Made by a program: the position numbers and the translations under genes | Notes under the pieces: generated by a model | What the model was told of the DNA's origin: nothing | Database searches by the model: none | What the model saw: only the letters and a program-made list of their open reading frames with translations | In this document: positions 45,396-54,037 of the stretch, one piece after another | Layout of the letters: every line of letters starts with the position of its first letter | Numbering within the stretch: position 1 is the first letter of the stretch | Source: Tenacibaculum ovolyticum DSM 18103 | GTDB lineage: Bacteria > Bacteroidota > Bacteroidia > Flavobacteriales > Flavobacteriaceae | Assembly: GCF_000430545.1 (NCBI RefSeq) | Contig: NZ_AUMF01000017.1 | Coordinates: 48,756-112,755 of the forward strand | Reading direction: 5' to 3' | Length of the DNA: 64,000 nt

Positions 45396-45641
45396 TCAGT
45401 TACCATAATAAGCTTCTCTTGCTTCTTTAACATCATTTTTAAAACCATTAATATCTGGCGAGAATTTTTCTAATAACTCTTCTAAACAATTAATAAAATC
45501 TTTACTCTGTAATTCATAAGACACTTTTTCAAATGCTGAACTGATCCATTCTATAGATAAAAGATCTAACTCTTTAAGAACAGTAATGGTTGTTTCTGAA
45601 TTTTTGAATAACAATCCCTCAATCTCATCAAGAAGAACCAT
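45396..45641 (-). CDS. Small acidic immunity-like protein
   Basis: This 81-residue helical acidic protein ('MVLLDEIEGLLFKNSETTIT') carries no signal. Size, acidity and its own terminator are typical of immunity genes kept in polymorphic-toxin loci. No toxin gene is directly upstream, so it would be an orphan. Family not recognised. Confidence 0.5.
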   Translation of the reverse strand: MVLLDEIEGLLFKNSETTITVLKELDLLSIEWISSAFEKVSYELQSKDFINCLEELLEKFSPDINGFKNDVKEAREAYYGN

Positions 45642-45682
45642 CTTTTTAAAGTACTTAAACGCTTAGTGCTGCTTTAAAAAAA

Positions 45683-45712
45683 ATCACCTAAAGTAACTTT
45701 AGACGATTTTTT
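45683..45712 (-). terminator. Terminator of the 126-residue gene
   Basis: The arms ATCACCTAAAG and CTTTAGACGAT form a near-perfect hairpin with T runs on the minus strand. Confidence 0.8.
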
Positions 45713-45721
45713 TATTCTTAA

Positions 45722-46102
45722 TCAATACTCTCTAGGAAGACTTTCTTCTGTTAACAAACCAAACTCATCATTCTCCATAAACCCCTTAAATAGTGATAAG
45801 TAATCTAAAATTTCTTGATTTGAAAATTTTATTATTTTATTATTAGGTGAATTTCTTAAAACTTCAGCGAAATCAAAATCCTTCTCAATGGATTCTATTG
45901 TAGCGTAAAGATTTTTTCTATCTTTCAAACTATATTCTTTTATATTTTCAGCTAGTATTTCATCAAATTTAATTTTACCTATTGATTCCTCATCATATAA
46001 GATCCAGATAGGTATGATTAAAATATTTTTATTTTCCATTAGTGATTCTATTTCGTTATTTATCACCACCACCAACACTGTACCAATTTCAAATTTATCC
46101 AA
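45722..46102 (-). CDS. Orphan immunity-like protein
   Basis: This 126-residue acidic protein reads from a TTG at 46102 ('MDKFEIGTVLVVVINNEIES'). No in-frame ATG lies upstream, so the true start may be lost. It is small, cytoplasmic and acidic, lies in the row of immunity genes, and is preceded by a short sequence (46130-46175) that could be another scrap of toxin tail. No family is recognised; the immunity role is inferred from context. Confidence 0.5.
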   Translation of the reverse strand: MDKFEIGTVLVVVINNEIESLMENKNILIIPIWILYDEESIGKIKFDEILAENIKEYSLKDRKNLYATIESIEKDFDFAEVLRNSPNNKIIKFSNQEILDYLSLFKGFMENDEFGLLTEESLPREY

Positions 46103-46217
46103 GAAAACAAAGAATTGATTTAATAACAGCCTTTTTTACACGCCTCGTCATGAGTTATAAACCCTAGTTAGCAGATCTTTTTAATTCATGATTAAAAAAA
46201 CTATAAAGCACATTCCA

Positions 46218-46497
46218 TTATAATTCTAAAAAATCATGAGGTGTCGTAATATATAAAACTTCTCCTGTTTCAGCATTTATATCAATAAACATACTTCTCT
46301 CATCTAACCCCCAATATTCACCATACGAAACTATATACAAATCAATTTTTTTTTCTTGTATTTCCCTATAGGTACTGGGTACAACATCTCATCTTTAGAC
46401 CTAAATCTTACACCAATTTCATCATCAATACCAGAATACTCTATATTTCTTTTTTTTAAAACACTTATTGCTAATTCTAAAGCTTTTTTCTTCGTAA
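46218..46497 (-). pseudogene. Frameshifted immunity-like gene
   Basis: Translation on the minus strand gives 'ITKKKALELAISVLKKRN' and onward to 'SKDEMLYPVPIG', then shifts frame around 46370-46385 into 'IDLYIVSYGEYWGLDE' and ends 'TPHDFLEL' with a stop at 46218. The expected start codon reads ATA. The content (about 95 residues, 'DINAETGEVLYI' near the end) resembles small immunity proteins such as the YrhB/Imm35 type, a weak match. Confidence 0.65.
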
Positions 46498-46599
46498 TTA
46501 TTTTATTTTAAAAATCTCATTTAAACTTATTTTTTCTTTTACTAAAGGAATATCATCTAGATCTAAATCAACCTTTATCGGGTTTTGCAACGGTCTTCT
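46498..46599 (-). pseudogene. Truncated toxin C-terminus
   Basis: An open stretch of 33 codons encodes 'RPLQNPIKVDLDLDDIPLVK' and the tail 'EKISLNEIFKIK' with a stop at 46498. It directly abuts the broken immunity gene and has no start of its own. It begins beside the terminator of the previous cassette, so the rest of the toxin was deleted. Confidence 0.65.
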
Positions 46600-46609
46600 T
46601 TAACAAAGA

Positions 46610-46637
46610 AAAATCGCTCTTATTAGGAGCGATTTTA
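46610..46637 (-). terminator. Terminator of the EndoU immunity gene
   Basis: The arms AAATCGCTC and GAGCGATTT with a 7-base loop are followed by TTCTTTG on the minus strand. Confidence 0.82.
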
Positions 46638-46717
46638 AATTGTATATTTTTATAATGTTTATTAAAAAATATACAATAGCTTAATTAAAATCAAAGCACT
46701 TCTATTATTTTCAACAA

Positions 46718-47074
46718 CTATTTATTTTCTTCAATAAACTTCTTAAAATCGTTCATGAAACTTATAAATTCTTCATGCGTTAGCTCTAAACCTAATTTTT
46801 CAGAATTTTTCTCTCCATGTCTTATAGCAATCTCATCAATTAAAAATACACCATGCTCATTTGCATATAAAGTTACATCTTCATTTGCCCAAATATATTC
46901 TTCCTCTTTTTTCTTCGTCTTACTCCTCTCTATTTCATCGACTATAACTTGGTTTTTTTTTGGCGTCCAATCATGACTACTCAATCTAAATATAGCATTA
47001 AATTTTTCTTCTTCAGGTAATGCACCCAATGTGATTAAACCCGCTATCTCTTCTTTATAAAATTTATATTTCAT
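46718..47074 (-). CDS. Probable immunity protein to the EndoU-like toxin
   Basis: This 118-residue acidic, Lys/Glu-rich protein begins 'MKYKFYKEEIAGLITLGALP' and contains 'YIWANEDVTLYANEHGVFLI'. It starts 11 bases after the toxin stop in the same direction and is followed by a terminator, exactly the position of a cognate immunity gene. I do not recognise an immunity family from sequence alone. It should bind and block the nuclease in the producer cytoplasm. Confidence 0.65.
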   Translation of the reverse strand: MKYKFYKEEIAGLITLGALPEEEKFNAIFRLSSHDWTPKKNQVIVDEIERSKTKKKEEEYIWANEDVTLYANEHGVFLIDEIAIRHGEKNSEKLGLELTHEEFISFMNDFKKFIEENK

Positions 47075-47085
47075 TCTTCTATTTT

Positions 47086-49617
47086 TTAAATTAATGGATA
47101 AGCATTCATAACATTTCCAAGCCCATCTACTTCTATCCTTACACTAAACCCTGCAGTCGTAACCCCTTCAAACTTATCAAATTTATCAGTAATTAACCTT
47201 ACTTTCTTCCCCAAACTTTTTACAAATGTATTTTCATAAACATAAGCTATTTCTTCTTTTATTCTCTGTTCATTCCAATTTTTTGGAAACATAGTTGATT
47301 CCGCTCGTTTTGGAAACTTCCTACCCCTTAAACTCTTTATCTTTATTTTTGCTTTAAAAGGAATATCATTTAGTAAATCTGCTAATTTCACAACCCCAGA
47401 CGGATGAGTTACTTTTGTTATCTCTAAGAATTTATTAACCCAATGCCCCCCTTGACCAGCTGTCCCGACATAAGAAACATCTCTAAACACAATCTTTATT
47501 GTTTCAATAGCAACATCTCCTGAAATATGATTAAACAAATTTATATCAAATTTATTAAGATACTTTTCTAAAGCTACTTTTCTTAAATTCTTTAAACCAC
47601 TTACCTCATCCAAATACTTTTTAGCATCAAGATCACTTAGTTCGTCTAGTTTTTTAACTAATTCATCTACCTCTTTTTTTGTACCTCTAAAAATTTCTTT
47701 TCCATCTTTTACTAAAGCATATAAATTATCTCCAATAGGAATAGGAACTCCACTTGCCAAAACAGGTTGCTGAGGTACTTTTTTTACAGTAACACCAAGT
47801 TTTTCAAAAAGAACATAAGCATCATCTGAAAAAGCTCTGGTTACTTTAACCAATTTATCAACAAACTCATCAATCCATCCTTTTAGAGTATTTAGGTGTT
47901 TTGGCAGGTTTTTAATAAACTCTTTTAGTTTTTGAATTATCGTTAAAAACGTATTAACCGTTATTTTAGCTGTTTTTACTAGAGTTCTGGTGGCCATCTT
48001 CAGCAATTCTTTATACGATTTAAATACTGCTTTTACCCCTTTTGCGATAGTACCTGTACCACCAGTAGCAAAAAACATTACCACTTCAGAAGCTATAAAA
48101 CCAACTAAAAATCCTAGATAATATCCTATAGCACCCGGATCTATTGTTATTTTTGCATTTGACGCTTTTGTAAACAACCCAAGCAATAACTTTGCTGTTA
48201 CTATTGGCATACTTATTAAAAATTGCCCTAGTGCTTTTAAGTTTTCTACCGTAAAAACGCTTGCTACTAAATCTAATAAATTTTCAAAACCTTCTGCTAA
48301 TAAACGTAGGTAATGCCCTGGTTTTTCAAAGAACTTTCCTGCCTGAACGACACCATTTAAAACATCGATTAAGATAGCTAAAATATCAAAAAAAGATTTA
48401 AAAAAATCGATAATACTATTAATAAGCCCCACAAGTAAGCCATTAATAAAATCGTAGTTGTTTTGCAAATGTTCTTTCACTCCATCTAAAAACTCCTTAA
48501 CCACACTAGGAATGTATTGAAGCAACTTGGTAATATAATCTACCTTAAAAGGCATCAACTCTTTAAACAACCAATGCTTATTAAAACGCTCTGCAAACGA
48601 TGTAACAACTCCTTCTAACGGAGTTACATAGGTTTTGTATATTGAATTTGCTATTTTTTCGGATGAAAAACTTTCGTTGATTTTAAGCTTTGGCAGTAAT
48701 GGATTGTACTTTGAGTTTTCTTTCCCTTCTATTTCTGTTTTCCAATAATTATCTCCCAGCTTTAATTTTCCAATTTCTTCTCCTGTACTTTTTAAGAATT
48801 TTGACGAATTACTAAAAGTTACATCAGCTCCCCAACGCACCATTCTTCCTCCAGTAGCCAACACCAAGTAAAAATTACTTTCCTTGGTTTTATTAAGCTC
48901 CTGCTCTATCATTTTACTCAACTTATTCGCAATAATATCCACACCATACGCTCTGGCAATTTCCGCAATGCGAATTCTATTCGTTTCTAAAAGTGTATTT
49001 ACATTTTTTCCTTTTTTTATTCTAAATACGGTACCAAATAAATTACTTCCCGAGCTGCGCTCTATAAAAATAACTACCTCGTGCGCTGCTACTTTTTTAA
49101 CAGCTTCATAAGCTTGCAAAAGCTGCGCTCCGTCTTCAGAAATAAACACGGTTGCAAAAGCATTGTATTCGATACTTATTTCTTCTTTTGACTTTGATTT
49201 AGAGCTGTTTTGAATATCAAAAAAGGCATCACTTTTTACTATATCTCCCCAAATTTTTATATAATATTTTTTATTTATTTTATAGTATGAAAAACTACCT
49301 AAAGTAAAATCATAAAACGACTCTATAAAAGCCGTATTTTCTGGGCTTATACCATAATCAAAACTCCCCATTACCTCACCTAATGGTGTTGGATTTTCTT
49401 GTAAAAAGAAATCGCCATATTCGCCCGAAAGTGTACTATTAATGTGTAAAAACCACACACCTGGACTTTTCACTCCTTTTTCTATTTCAACATACATACT
49501 AGGGCTTGGTACTGTTGTTTCTTTTATTTTATTTTGCTGAACATCTGAAAACACCACCAAATCTTTAAAATTGGTTTTATGTTTAAAATGCTTGGATCCA
49601 TATTCATGAGCATGCAT
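47086..49617 (-). CDS. Large polymorphic toxin with EndoU-like nuclease domain
   Basis: I start at ATG 49617 ('MHAHEYGSKHFKHK'), giving 843 residues; there is no signal peptide. The N-terminal ~350 residues are mixed alpha/beta and unrecognised. A hydrophobic helical region (about 395-550, 'LLVGLINSIIDFFKSFFDIL') follows. The C-terminus has 'GQGGHWVNK' (His725), His738, 'ESTMFPKNWNEQRI' and the final 'NVMNAYPLI', matching bacterial EndoU RNase domains of CdiA/polymorphic toxins ('STFFPxxW...TAYP'). The predicted activity is RNA (tRNA) cleavage in target cells. The immunity gene follows. Confidence 0.78.
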   Translation of the reverse strand: MHAHEYGSKHFKHKTNFKDLVVFSDVQQNKIKETTVPSPSMYVEIEKGVKSPGVWFLHINSTLSGEYGDFFLQENPTPLGEVMGSFDYGISPENTAFIESFYDFTLGSFSYYKINKKYYIKIWGDIVKSDAFFDIQNSSKSKSKEEISIEYNAFATVFISEDGAQLLQAYEAVKKVAAHEVVIFIERSSGSNLFGTVFRIKKGKNVNTLLETNRIRIAEIARAYGVDIIANKLSKMIEQELNKTKESNFYLVLATGGRMVRWGADVTFSNSSKFLKSTGEEIGKLKLGDNYWKTEIEGKENSKYNPLLPKLKINESFSSEKIANSIYKTYVTPLEGVVTSFAERFNKHWLFKELMPFKVDYITKLLQYIPSVVKEFLDGVKEHLQNNYDFINGLLVGLINSIIDFFKSFFDILAILIDVLNGVVQAGKFFEKPGHYLRLLAEGFENLLDLVASVFTVENLKALGQFLISMPIVTAKLLLGLFTKASNAKITIDPGAIGYYLGFLVGFIASEVVMFFATGGTGTIAKGVKAVFKSYKELLKMATRTLVKTAKITVNTFLTIIQKLKEFIKNLPKHLNTLKGWIDEFVDKLVKVTRAFSDDAYVLFEKLGVTVKKVPQQPVLASGVPIPIGDNLYALVKDGKEIFRGTKKEVDELVKKLDELSDLDAKKYLDEVSGLKNLRKVALEKYLNKFDINLFNHISGDVAIETIKIVFRDVSYVGTAGQGGHWVNKFLEITKVTHPSGVVKLADLLNDIPFKAKIKIKSLRGRKFPKRAESTMFPKNWNEQRIKEEIAYVYENTFVKSLGKKVRLITDKFDKFEGVTTAGFSVRIEVDGLGNVMNAYPLI

Positions 49618-49947
49618 ATTTTTTGTTTTTTTTATTAATGAATTTCCTCGCCCCAAGGGCACGAGGCATCTATAAGAATTTTATCTTTTCAATTTCGAGG
49701 CAAACCTCCAGAAATTAACCCCTTGGTTATCGCCCTGCGATTAAAAAACAAGCCACACCCAACCTTCCTCTCTACAAAGAGAGAAAGGAATTAATAACCA
49801 TTATAAGTTTTGTTATTTTTTTTACAGGTAGGGCTTGCGATTGTTTACACAGAAAAGGCTATCTAAAATATTGTCATTTTAAAAGAAATCTAATCATAAG
49901 ATTACTTCAATCATTCCTCTTTCTTAATAACGCTTACTGATTAACGT

Positions 49948-50090
49948 GAGTTCGATATAAAAATTCTGATTTTTAAATTATCACTTCGAGTGGTTTCCCT
50001 TAGAAAACTGTATCTAGATGTATAATTTAAAAACGAAAAAATGCTGTTCTCGATACCAAATTCTTCTAGAATTTCACTCGAACTGACACC
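49948..50090. repeat. REP-like interspersed element (putative)
   Basis: The gene-free gap 49618-50144 contains 'GAGTTCGATATAAAAATTCT', the palindrome CACTTCGAGTG, then 'GTTCTCGATACCAAATTCT' and 'TTTCACTCGAACTGACAC' in inverted relation. 'GAGTTCGATA' recurs at 59981. This is the look of the short repeats scattered in flavobacterial genomes. I see no gene or clear promoter in the gap. Confidence 0.45.
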
Positions 50091-50144
50091 TTTTTCTTAT
50101 TCCGAACTCTTGTTACTCATTATTCAGATAGCCTCTTTCTGTAC

Positions 50145-53100
50145 TTATGCTACATTGTTATTTTGACCAACAATATCAAAATCAACACCGTCGGGTGATG
50201 TTTTTACAGAATCAAACATACCTCCTTCTCCACAATCTGGATTACATGGTAAACCTCCCTCGTTTAAGGCAACAGAATCTGCTTGCAAAACAGTTAAAGA
50301 AGTAGGCACACGTGTTTCCCAAACACCTTCAACTTCACCTTCAATCGTTTGCATTTCCTCAGCAACTGAAACATATAAATCATCATCGGTATCGGTAACC
50401 ATACCTTGTCCGTTCCAAATTTCACCAGTTTTCATATACCAGTTTACTGCTTCCTCAAAACCAGGGCGTACTGGCACCACACTACGCGCCATACCACTTT
50501 GTAAAAAAGCTTGAAAAATAGGGTCGCTACCTTCGTTATATTCAAAATTAGCATCCCAATTACCTTCTGCTCCATAAAAATACGGATAGAATGTATACGC
50601 CATAATTTCCCAATCGAACGCTTGCTCAAAGAACTTCACAGTTCTGGCATGCTCATCAAAATCTGAAGACCTAGCCACATACTTATTGCTTATAATACCC
50701 TTATCATCTCTGTAATTATCTCGAGAAACCTCAACACTATGCGCTTTAGCTATTAAATCAATCGCAATACGTTTTAATTCACGTTTTTCAATACCACGAT
50801 TAATTTGAGAGCTTAATTCCTTTTTCTTTTCACTAGGCTCTTTTCCTATATTTTGATTTACAATAAACTCATTATACTCTTGTAAACGCTCATTATAAGC
50901 ATCTATAATCGCTTTATAAGTTTCGTTTTGCCATTGTTGATTAGCCTCATCTGAAACCTTACATTTAGCCTCAACATTAAAACTAATAGAAAACATATCC
51001 CACGTAGCAGCTGACACAGCTAAAGAATCTTTAATCCCCTTACTGAACAATGAGTATTTTTTTGATTCAAAATTAAAAACTTTATTTCCTTTTGTATAAT
51101 ACGTTTCTCCTCCCACAGAGATATATACTTCACCTCCATTCACATCCCCTGCCCCATCAGAGAAAAAACCTCCAGAAATTATATATTCTTCAAGAACATA
51201 TCCTTTAGGTAAATCTATTTTATCGCTAATTGAATCTCCTTCTTGCGCACCACTTCCAGTAGTTTTTTTATAATTAACCTTAAATGATTTATTTACCTTT
51301 ATATCCTCCTCTAAAAAAGTAGGTACCTCTGCATTATATTCAGCTGCTAATCTTTGATAATTATTTTCTCTTAACTCTCCAGCATTTTTTATCCCAGTTG
51401 TTAACTTACTAGGATGAATTGGTTTTTTTGGAATAATCAACCCTTCAGGAGTTTTGTCATCATTACCACCTACATCTAAGTATGATTTAATAAAAAACTT
51501 AGCTGGTTCAGGTAGTGCAAATTCATACATTAAGCGCTTACCGTAGTTAATTAACTTATTTTTATAAATCTTATCAACCCAACGATATACTCCCGTAACA
51601 TGCTTATCTCCTTTACGATTATCAAAACCATGTGTATTATTTTCTTCAAACTCTTTTAAAACCCTAGAAGTTCGCTTTGTACTTACTTTTTGTACCACAC
51701 GCTCTAAAGCACGCTCTGTAACTTCTTGCGCATAGGTTTGCGCTTCTAAATTAGAGTTTGAGGCTGAATTAGATGATGATGAATTAAAATTAGCACCTGT
51801 ACTAAGCGTACCAAAACCCAACTCAGATGTCACACTTGCATTTGCTCCGAAACTAGTTGCATTATCACTATTTACAATAGATGATGTTTCGCTCTGCAGC
51901 TCGTTACGCTCAGTAGAACTAGTATCGGTTAAATTTTCAACCTCCTTTTCTGAACTCTTTTCTGTAGTTTGCTCAGCAGATGTTAAATTTCTTGTAGAGC
52001 GTTCTTTATACTCACGCGCCATAATATTTTCGATATGCGACACTTCACCTGGCACATAACAACACACCTCTTGCTCTACACGTCTAAAATCTGCAATCCC
52101 TAATTGCGATATACCATATAAAACACCATCTCCTACATCTTCTAAAGCATCACCTGCAGGAATATCACCACCTGTACTCGCATCACCTTCACCAGCCACA
52201 ACTTTTGTAGCAACACCAGAGTAATCTCCCATAAACCCACGACCTTCAGTAGATCTTGAATTACCTAACGTATCTACAAATAATACTGCATTAAATTCTA
52301 ACGCTACACCATTACTTAACATTAGCTCACCAGAAAAAACACGCATTCCTGAAGTTAAATTTTCTCCATCGGAAAAAAAACTTAGGTTAACTAAATTACT
52401 TGAACCTGTAAATACCCTAACCTCGGTACCAGAAGCAACTAACGTCCCATCTGTTTTTTTCAGCTCGTAAGTAACACCTGTAACAGACGCATTAGCATAG
52501 CCTGCATTTAAACTCATAGACATAGCACTCTTATTCCCTACTCTAAAAGGCATTACCATACCTGTAAAAGAATACAATTGCCCTCCTTTCATTGGATCAA
52601 TAGGTATTTTTGCTCCTCTTACAGCGACTTCCTTAATATCTTGTGGTGTTTTTTGATACACTAATTGATATTCCTTCTTTACATTACTCTTCAAAACCGC
52701 TTTTACCTCTGAAAAAGTATCATACACCTTCAGCTCATCAGAATTTAACAATTCTAATGTTTTTGCTGAAAAAACTGCTCCATCACTCTTAACCAGTTCT
52801 GTCTCTTTTTCAAATTCAAATTTTGGTAATTGTAATTCTGGATACGTTTTTAACCGCTTTTGAAAACCTGTTTTTGAATCTACTATTGTCTGTACTTCTG
52901 GCACCGCATCTTGCTGAATTTGATCTATAGTTGTTTCATAAATCTTTAATGCTGCATCATATCTTAATTTTTCTGCTTTTTTATAAGCAACTTCTACTTG
53001 TACTATTTCTTTTAACGATGCTTCTTGCTGCCTAATTCTATCTTTAGCTAAGGCTACCTCTAAATTAGCCTGCATATAATTTGATGCCTCTAAAGAAGGT

Positions 53101-53717
53101 TTTGCAACAGCTTTTTTTGATTGTTGTTGCGTAGAAATAATTACCTCTTTAGGAATAATAACACTCGCATTAGCTCTACGTACAAATTCTTTTTCATTTT
53201 CATCTGTAAACACAATTTCCCCACCCTGTTCTGAAGAAAAACTATCTCTAAAAGCAATAAAAGCTTTTAAAAATTGATTCGTGATTAATAATTGAATTAA
53301 TCGCTCTCGAACTGATATTGATTTTTTATGTATTGTTTGGTAAAACAAATTATCCCAAACAACAAGTTCTTCTTCTACACTAAGTACGTTAGCTCCAAAT
53401 AAATTAGCCTCTATACTAGCATAAGATAAATACGATTTATTACGCATTAACCAACTTGTAAACTCATACAAATGTTTATGCTCGTTTCTAATTTCTTTCC
53501 TACCTGCCACTGGAGTAAACCCTGTACGATAAGCACCTTTTAAAGCTGTATTTCTGGCCGCTACCGTTGTTGTTTCTTTAACTGCTGCAAGCGCCTTGTT
53601 ATTTAAACCTTGGCCTTCAGGAAAAGAAACAAACCCTATTTTTTTGTCTTCAATTAATTGTGGACTACGTAATGTTACAAACCTAAATAGGTTTGACTTG
53701 ATTGGTTTTTTACTCAT
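50145..53717 (-). CDS. Large uncharacterised protein heading the toxin locus
   Basis: This 1190-residue cytoplasmic-type protein (no signal) starts 'MSKKPIKSNLFRFVTLRSPQ'. Order: helical N-terminus; coiled-coil-rich 200-290 ('AKDRIRQQEASLKEIVQVEV'); beta-rich 370-500; a Cys-Cys pair at 552-553 in 'VEQEVCCYVPGEVSHIENI'; Ser/Thr/Asn-rich linker 580-670; helical region; C-terminal 'VPVRPGFEEAVNWYMKTGEI' near residue 1080. I recall the last two motifs in other large unannotated bacterial proteins but can name no family. It is the first minus-strand gene from the S24-controlled promoter, so I infer a carrier or structural core of the particle. Confidence 0.6.
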   Translation of the reverse strand: MSKKPIKSNLFRFVTLRSPQLIEDKKIGFVSFPEGQGLNNKALAAVKETTTVAARNTALKGAYRTGFTPVAGRKEIRNEHKHLYEFTSWLMRNKSYLSYASIEANLFGANVLSVEEELVVWDNLFYQTIHKKSISVRERLIQLLITNQFLKAFIAFRDSFSSEQGGEIVFTDENEKEFVRRANASVIIPKEVIISTQQQSKKAVAKPSLEASNYMQANLEVALAKDRIRQQEASLKEIVQVEVAYKKAEKLRYDAALKIYETTIDQIQQDAVPEVQTIVDSKTGFQKRLKTYPELQLPKFEFEKETELVKSDGAVFSAKTLELLNSDELKVYDTFSEVKAVLKSNVKKEYQLVYQKTPQDIKEVAVRGAKIPIDPMKGGQLYSFTGMVMPFRVGNKSAMSMSLNAGYANASVTGVTYELKKTDGTLVASGTEVRVFTGSSNLVNLSFFSDGENLTSGMRVFSGELMLSNGVALEFNAVLFVDTLGNSRSTEGRGFMGDYSGVATKVVAGEGDASTGGDIPAGDALEDVGDGVLYGISQLGIADFRRVEQEVCCYVPGEVSHIENIMAREYKERSTRNLTSAEQTTEKSSEKEVENLTDTSSTERNELQSETSSIVNSDNATSFGANASVTSELGFGTLSTGANFNSSSSNSASNSNLEAQTYAQEVTERALERVVQKVSTKRTSRVLKEFEENNTHGFDNRKGDKHVTGVYRWVDKIYKNKLINYGKRLMYEFALPEPAKFFIKSYLDVGGNDDKTPEGLIIPKKPIHPSKLTTGIKNAGELRENNYQRLAAEYNAEVPTFLEEDIKVNKSFKVNYKKTTGSGAQEGDSISDKIDLPKGYVLEEYIISGGFFSDGAGDVNGGEVYISVGGETYYTKGNKVFNFESKKYSLFSKGIKDSLAVSAATWDMFSISFNVEAKCKVSDEANQQWQNETYKAIIDAYNERLQEYNEFIVNQNIGKEPSEKKKELSSQINRGIEKRELKRIAIDLIAKAHSVEVSRDNYRDDKGIISNKYVARSSDFDEHARTVKFFEQAFDWEIMAYTFYPYFYGAEGNWDANFEYNEGSDPIFQAFLQSGMARSVVPVRPGFEEAVNWYMKTGEIWNGQGMVTDTDDDLYVSVAEEMQTIEGEVEGVWETRVPTSLTVLQADSVALNEGGLPCNPDCGEGGMFDSVKTSPDGVDFDIVGQNNNVA

Positions 53718-53906
53718 TTTTTAAAATTTTTAATTAATTTTTAATCAAGCTCAAAAAGAGCCCTGCTTAGTTGCTTTCCTAACAGTTCTTTTTTCTTGAT
53801 GTGGATTTTATTCAAAAGAATGTTTGAATAAACGAGTATAGATTTCAAAAAAGTGAAGAAAATCAAGTTGAAATCTTAAAAAACAATCGCTAAAACTACA
53901 CAAATG

Positions 53907-53936
53907 TTTGATTTTTAAAGTTTTTACGTATATTTG
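53907..53936 (+). promoter_or_regulatory. Promoter of the S24 repressor gene
   Basis: TTTG (53907-53910), 18 bases, TATATTTG (53929-53936): full Bacteroidetes -33/-7 pair reading toward the S24 gene 100 bases downstream. Confidence 0.7.
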
Positions 53937-53959
53937 CGATTAATTACATTGCAAATATA
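53929..53959. promoter_or_regulatory. Palindromic operator covering two face-to-face -7 boxes
   Basis: TATATTTGC (53929-53937) and GCAAATATA (53951-53959) are perfect 9-base arms with a 13-base spacer. Each arm is itself the -7 box of one promoter. A dimeric HTH-S24 repressor bound here would block both directions. The gene-free gap 53718-54037 has no other feature. Confidence 0.6.
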
Positions 53960-53982
53960 ACACATTTTACAAAAACAACAAA
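53952..53982 (-). promoter_or_regulatory. Promoter of the toxin locus (1190-residue gene)
   Basis: Read on the minus strand: TTTG (53982-53979), 19 bases, TATATTTG (53959-53952). It points to the 1190-residue gene starting at 53717. Confidence 0.65.
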
Positions 53983-54037
53983 ACAAAAGTTTGATTTATT
54001 TTGTAAATTGTTTAACTTATCTTGAAATATAGCAGGC

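Noticed and set aside
46130..46175. Scrap encoding 'GFITHDEACKKGCY' before a stop
   Set aside because: Only about 15 codons are open and nothing confirms a toxin origin, so it is mentioned with the neighbouring gene but not listed as a feature.
36360..53717. Type VI secretion or contractile injection system
   Set aside because: No sheath, tube, spike (VgrG/PAAR), baseplate or AAA+ ATPase protein is encoded; only effectors, fibres and lysis genes are present.
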